Source of the DNA: Syncephalis plumigaleata
Lineage: Eukaryota; Zoopagomycota; Zoopagomycetes; Zoopagales; Piptocephalidaceae
Direction: 5' to 3'
Assembly: GCA_025201365.1 (NCBI GenBank)
Contig: JAIXMF010000015.1
Location: 186,001-250,000 of the forward strand
DNA length: 64,000 nucleotides
Shown here: positions 62,108 through 64,000 of the stretch, one piece after another
How the letters are laid out: every line of letters starts with the position of its first letter
How positions within the stretch are numbered: position 1 is the stretch's first letter
Made by a program: the position numbers and the translations under genes
Notes under the pieces: model-generated
The model's input: only the letters and a program-made list of their open reading frames with translations
The model's database searches: none
Told to the model about the DNA's origin: nothing

Positions 62108-63116
62108 CCTTACAAACAAACAAACTAACAAACAAACTAGCTGGGTAACAATGTTATCACCGACAAAAAACACTATAAATCTATGTGATAAAGTGAGGAG
62201 ATAGTAGTAGTGATACTAATAGGTGGATGCTGGCAAGACAGAGAAGCAGCTGTGGATGTTGGAAAGCGACCAAGAATACGACAAACGAGTAAGAAGAGAA
62301 ACAAAGTATGATAGGCAAATAGGTAGGAAGGTAGGAAGGTAAATAGGTAGGCAGCAGGTAGGTAGGCAGGTAGGAAAGGTGAACGTAACAAGTTTAAACC
62401 TCAACTTAATATGGGAAGAGCAAGGAAAACGAGTGCGACAACAATGGTCCAGTATGCTTGCACTGTTAGACAACCGTCGTGTCACCATGGGACACGCTGA
62501 GCCGTGTGTACTTGCAGATGTAAACCGCGTGTTTGTATACGTGAACGAACAAACAAGCGAGCGAGCGAGCAAGCAAACGAGTATTAATAGAAGCGATTAC
62601 TCATTCGCACGTGAATAGAATGAGTGTTTCCTACTCTATCCTAATGTTCTTTAGATACTGACATATTGGTAAGGAAATGGAATGCTTTTATGAAAAGTAC
62701 TACTGCATCATATGCCATTAATGTAGTTCGTATGCATCGAGTACATGAAGTGTCAATAGGAATTGGCGAATGAATGGAAAGTCTAATCGAGGAGAGTGAT
62801 TTATATCACGCGATACAAATGGTACAATAAGTAAAGCAGAAGCGTAACCAATCATTTTAGTAGGCTAATCGAATGCGATTCTAGCCTTCAGTGGAAAACA
62901 ACAACGCCTATCATTATTCGTTACTATTCGTTATCCCTTCTTTCACAGCTACTCTTTGTCTTTACTATCCTATCCACTTACTCACTCACTCACTTACTTG
63001 CTAGTAAGCCCACTGCATCATCCAAGGGCTTTATTACACTGCCCTTTGGATATTATTGTGATTGATTCATTGTTGCAACACTATACATTTCAGTAGTCGC
63101 GTGTTGAAATATTCGC
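62108..63116. promoter_or_regulatory. Divergent 1.0 kb intergenic, MPPED / K+ channel
   Basis: (GTAG)n-like and (AAAC)n-like tetranucleotide runs near 62110-62380, then AT-rich DNA with a CT/CACT run (62940-63000) before the channel start. No gene is seen. Confidence 0.5.
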
Positions 63117-64000
63117 ATGTCGCGTGTGAATCGCCGTTATCTCGATGATGATGGCAACGACAACGATGCTATTACACTCGAGATGAGTGAAACGACTAGA
63201 GACGGCGGTGTCGCTGTAACGGCAGCCTTACCTATGCCAACACTCGACGAGGTAAATGGCGCGCCTTCCTCGTCATCAGTGACAGCAGCAGCAGAACAAG
63301 CGAACACCACGCGTTATCCGGCTCACTCAACCGTGAAACGTTCGCGTACTCAATCGGGACGGTCGTTTGATTTATTTCCAATGGAAACACAGATGGATTA
63401 CGACAATATGAGTCCTGGCCCTCCACTTGACCTGCCCACCCACGAAGGTGGCTACATGGATATACTAGATTTGACCGAGCGTAATCGTACAGCCGCGTCC
63501 ATTCATGTAAGTAGCGACGATGTATGTAGTATATATACGCGACAACAACAACAACAATGATAAGCATTTGTATAGACTAATGGCATGTCATTATCGTATA
63601 GAACATCTGGAAGCGTCAATTCTACTTATTAATGGAGGATCCATCGTCGAGTGGTGCCGCATTCTTTGTTAGCGTGTTTGTCGTTTGTATGATCGTGGTT
63701 AGTGCGGTGATCGCCACCATTGAGACAATCCCAAAGTTTCGATCGGGTGAGACACCCATTTGGTAAGTGATCATGTAGATATCATTCTATAGTGATTGTC
63801 ACTCGTTGTAGTTAGATGTGAAGCAGTCCTATTTATACTATATAATTAGCTATGATTTACTAATACATTATTGTTATAGGTTTGCGATAGAGACTGCAGT
63901 TGTCGCTCTACTAGCAATCGAGGCTGCTCTACGTATTTATGCTCATTCCGACACAGCACAACGTCTTGTCAACTTCATGCTGTGTAAGTAAATGAATCAT
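63117..64000 (+). CDS. Voltage-gated potassium channel (partial, cut by window end)
   Basis: Exon 1 (63117-63506) encodes a cytosolic, Ser/Thr/acidic N-terminus of 130 aa. Exon 2 (63602-63763) starts IWKRQFYLLMEDPSSSGAAF and holds S1 (FFVSVFVVCMIVVSAVIATI), then ETIPKFRSGETPIW. Exon 3 (from about 63880) holds S2 (FAIETAVVALLAIEAALRIY). The pre-S1 MEDPSSS and the ETIP after S1 match Kv channels (Shaker-type: EDPxSS, ETLP). S3-S6 and the pore lie beyond the window. The channel would carry voltage-driven K+ efflux across the plasma membrane. No T1 domain is visible before S1, unlike animal Kv1-4. Confidence 0.85.

Overview
The window reads as nuclear DNA of a fungus, and probably an early-diverging one (Zoopagomycota/Mucoromycota grade; a Zoopagales-like relative is a guess). 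The reasons are short exons joined by many small GTAAGT...AG introns of mostly 40-120 bases, single-copy fungal genes (Prp40, Stu1/CLASP, Sse-type Hsp110, Ste50, an Msn2-type zinc-finger factor, urease) and a methylmalonyl-CoA epimerase, which most Dikarya lack. No mobile element, CRISPR array or viral remnant was seen.

Layout. 1-27 kb is gene-dense: NUFIP/Rsa1-like and Prp40 (divergent), CLASP, methylmalonyl-CoA epimerase, a mitochondrial TPR protein, Hsp110, a secreted kinase-like protein, the SNARE Vti1, AP-3 mu, calcineurin B with a possible long N-terminal extension, the SDH flavinylation factor and an Msn2-like transcription factor. 27.2-35.4 kb has no convincing gene and is rich in microsatellites. 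35.4-44.3 kb holds a ubiquitin-UBL-AN1 fusion, two weak small ORFs, urease and a single-pass membrane protein. 44.3-54 kb is sparse: a secreted QxW protein, an orphan C-terminal piece of mitochondrial prolyl-tRNA synthetase, a CBM2-like single-pass membrane protein with a very acidic tail, and a tRNA-His. 54-64 kb is dense again: stomatin-like protein 2, HDDC2-type nucleotidase, a small secreted cysteine-rich (SVWC-like) protein, Ste50, an MPPED-type phosphoesterase and the start of a voltage-gated potassium channel cut by the window end.

There are no operons. Themes are mRNA/snoRNP processing, mitochondria (SDH assembly, stomatin, MCEE, TPR, ProRS remnant), vacuolar traffic (Vti1, AP-3), stress and signalling (calcineurin B, Msn2-like, Ste50, Hsp110) and a secreted/surface set (kinase-like, QxW, SVWC-like, two single-pass proteins). 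The two smallest secreted genes each have a clear TATA box 100-150 bases before the ATG. Several regulators sit downstream of kilobase-long, strand-biased pyrimidine-rich leaders. Three otherwise intact genes need four single-base corrections in total, which points to residual assembly deletions. Exon coordinates were worked out by hand from splice motifs and frame.
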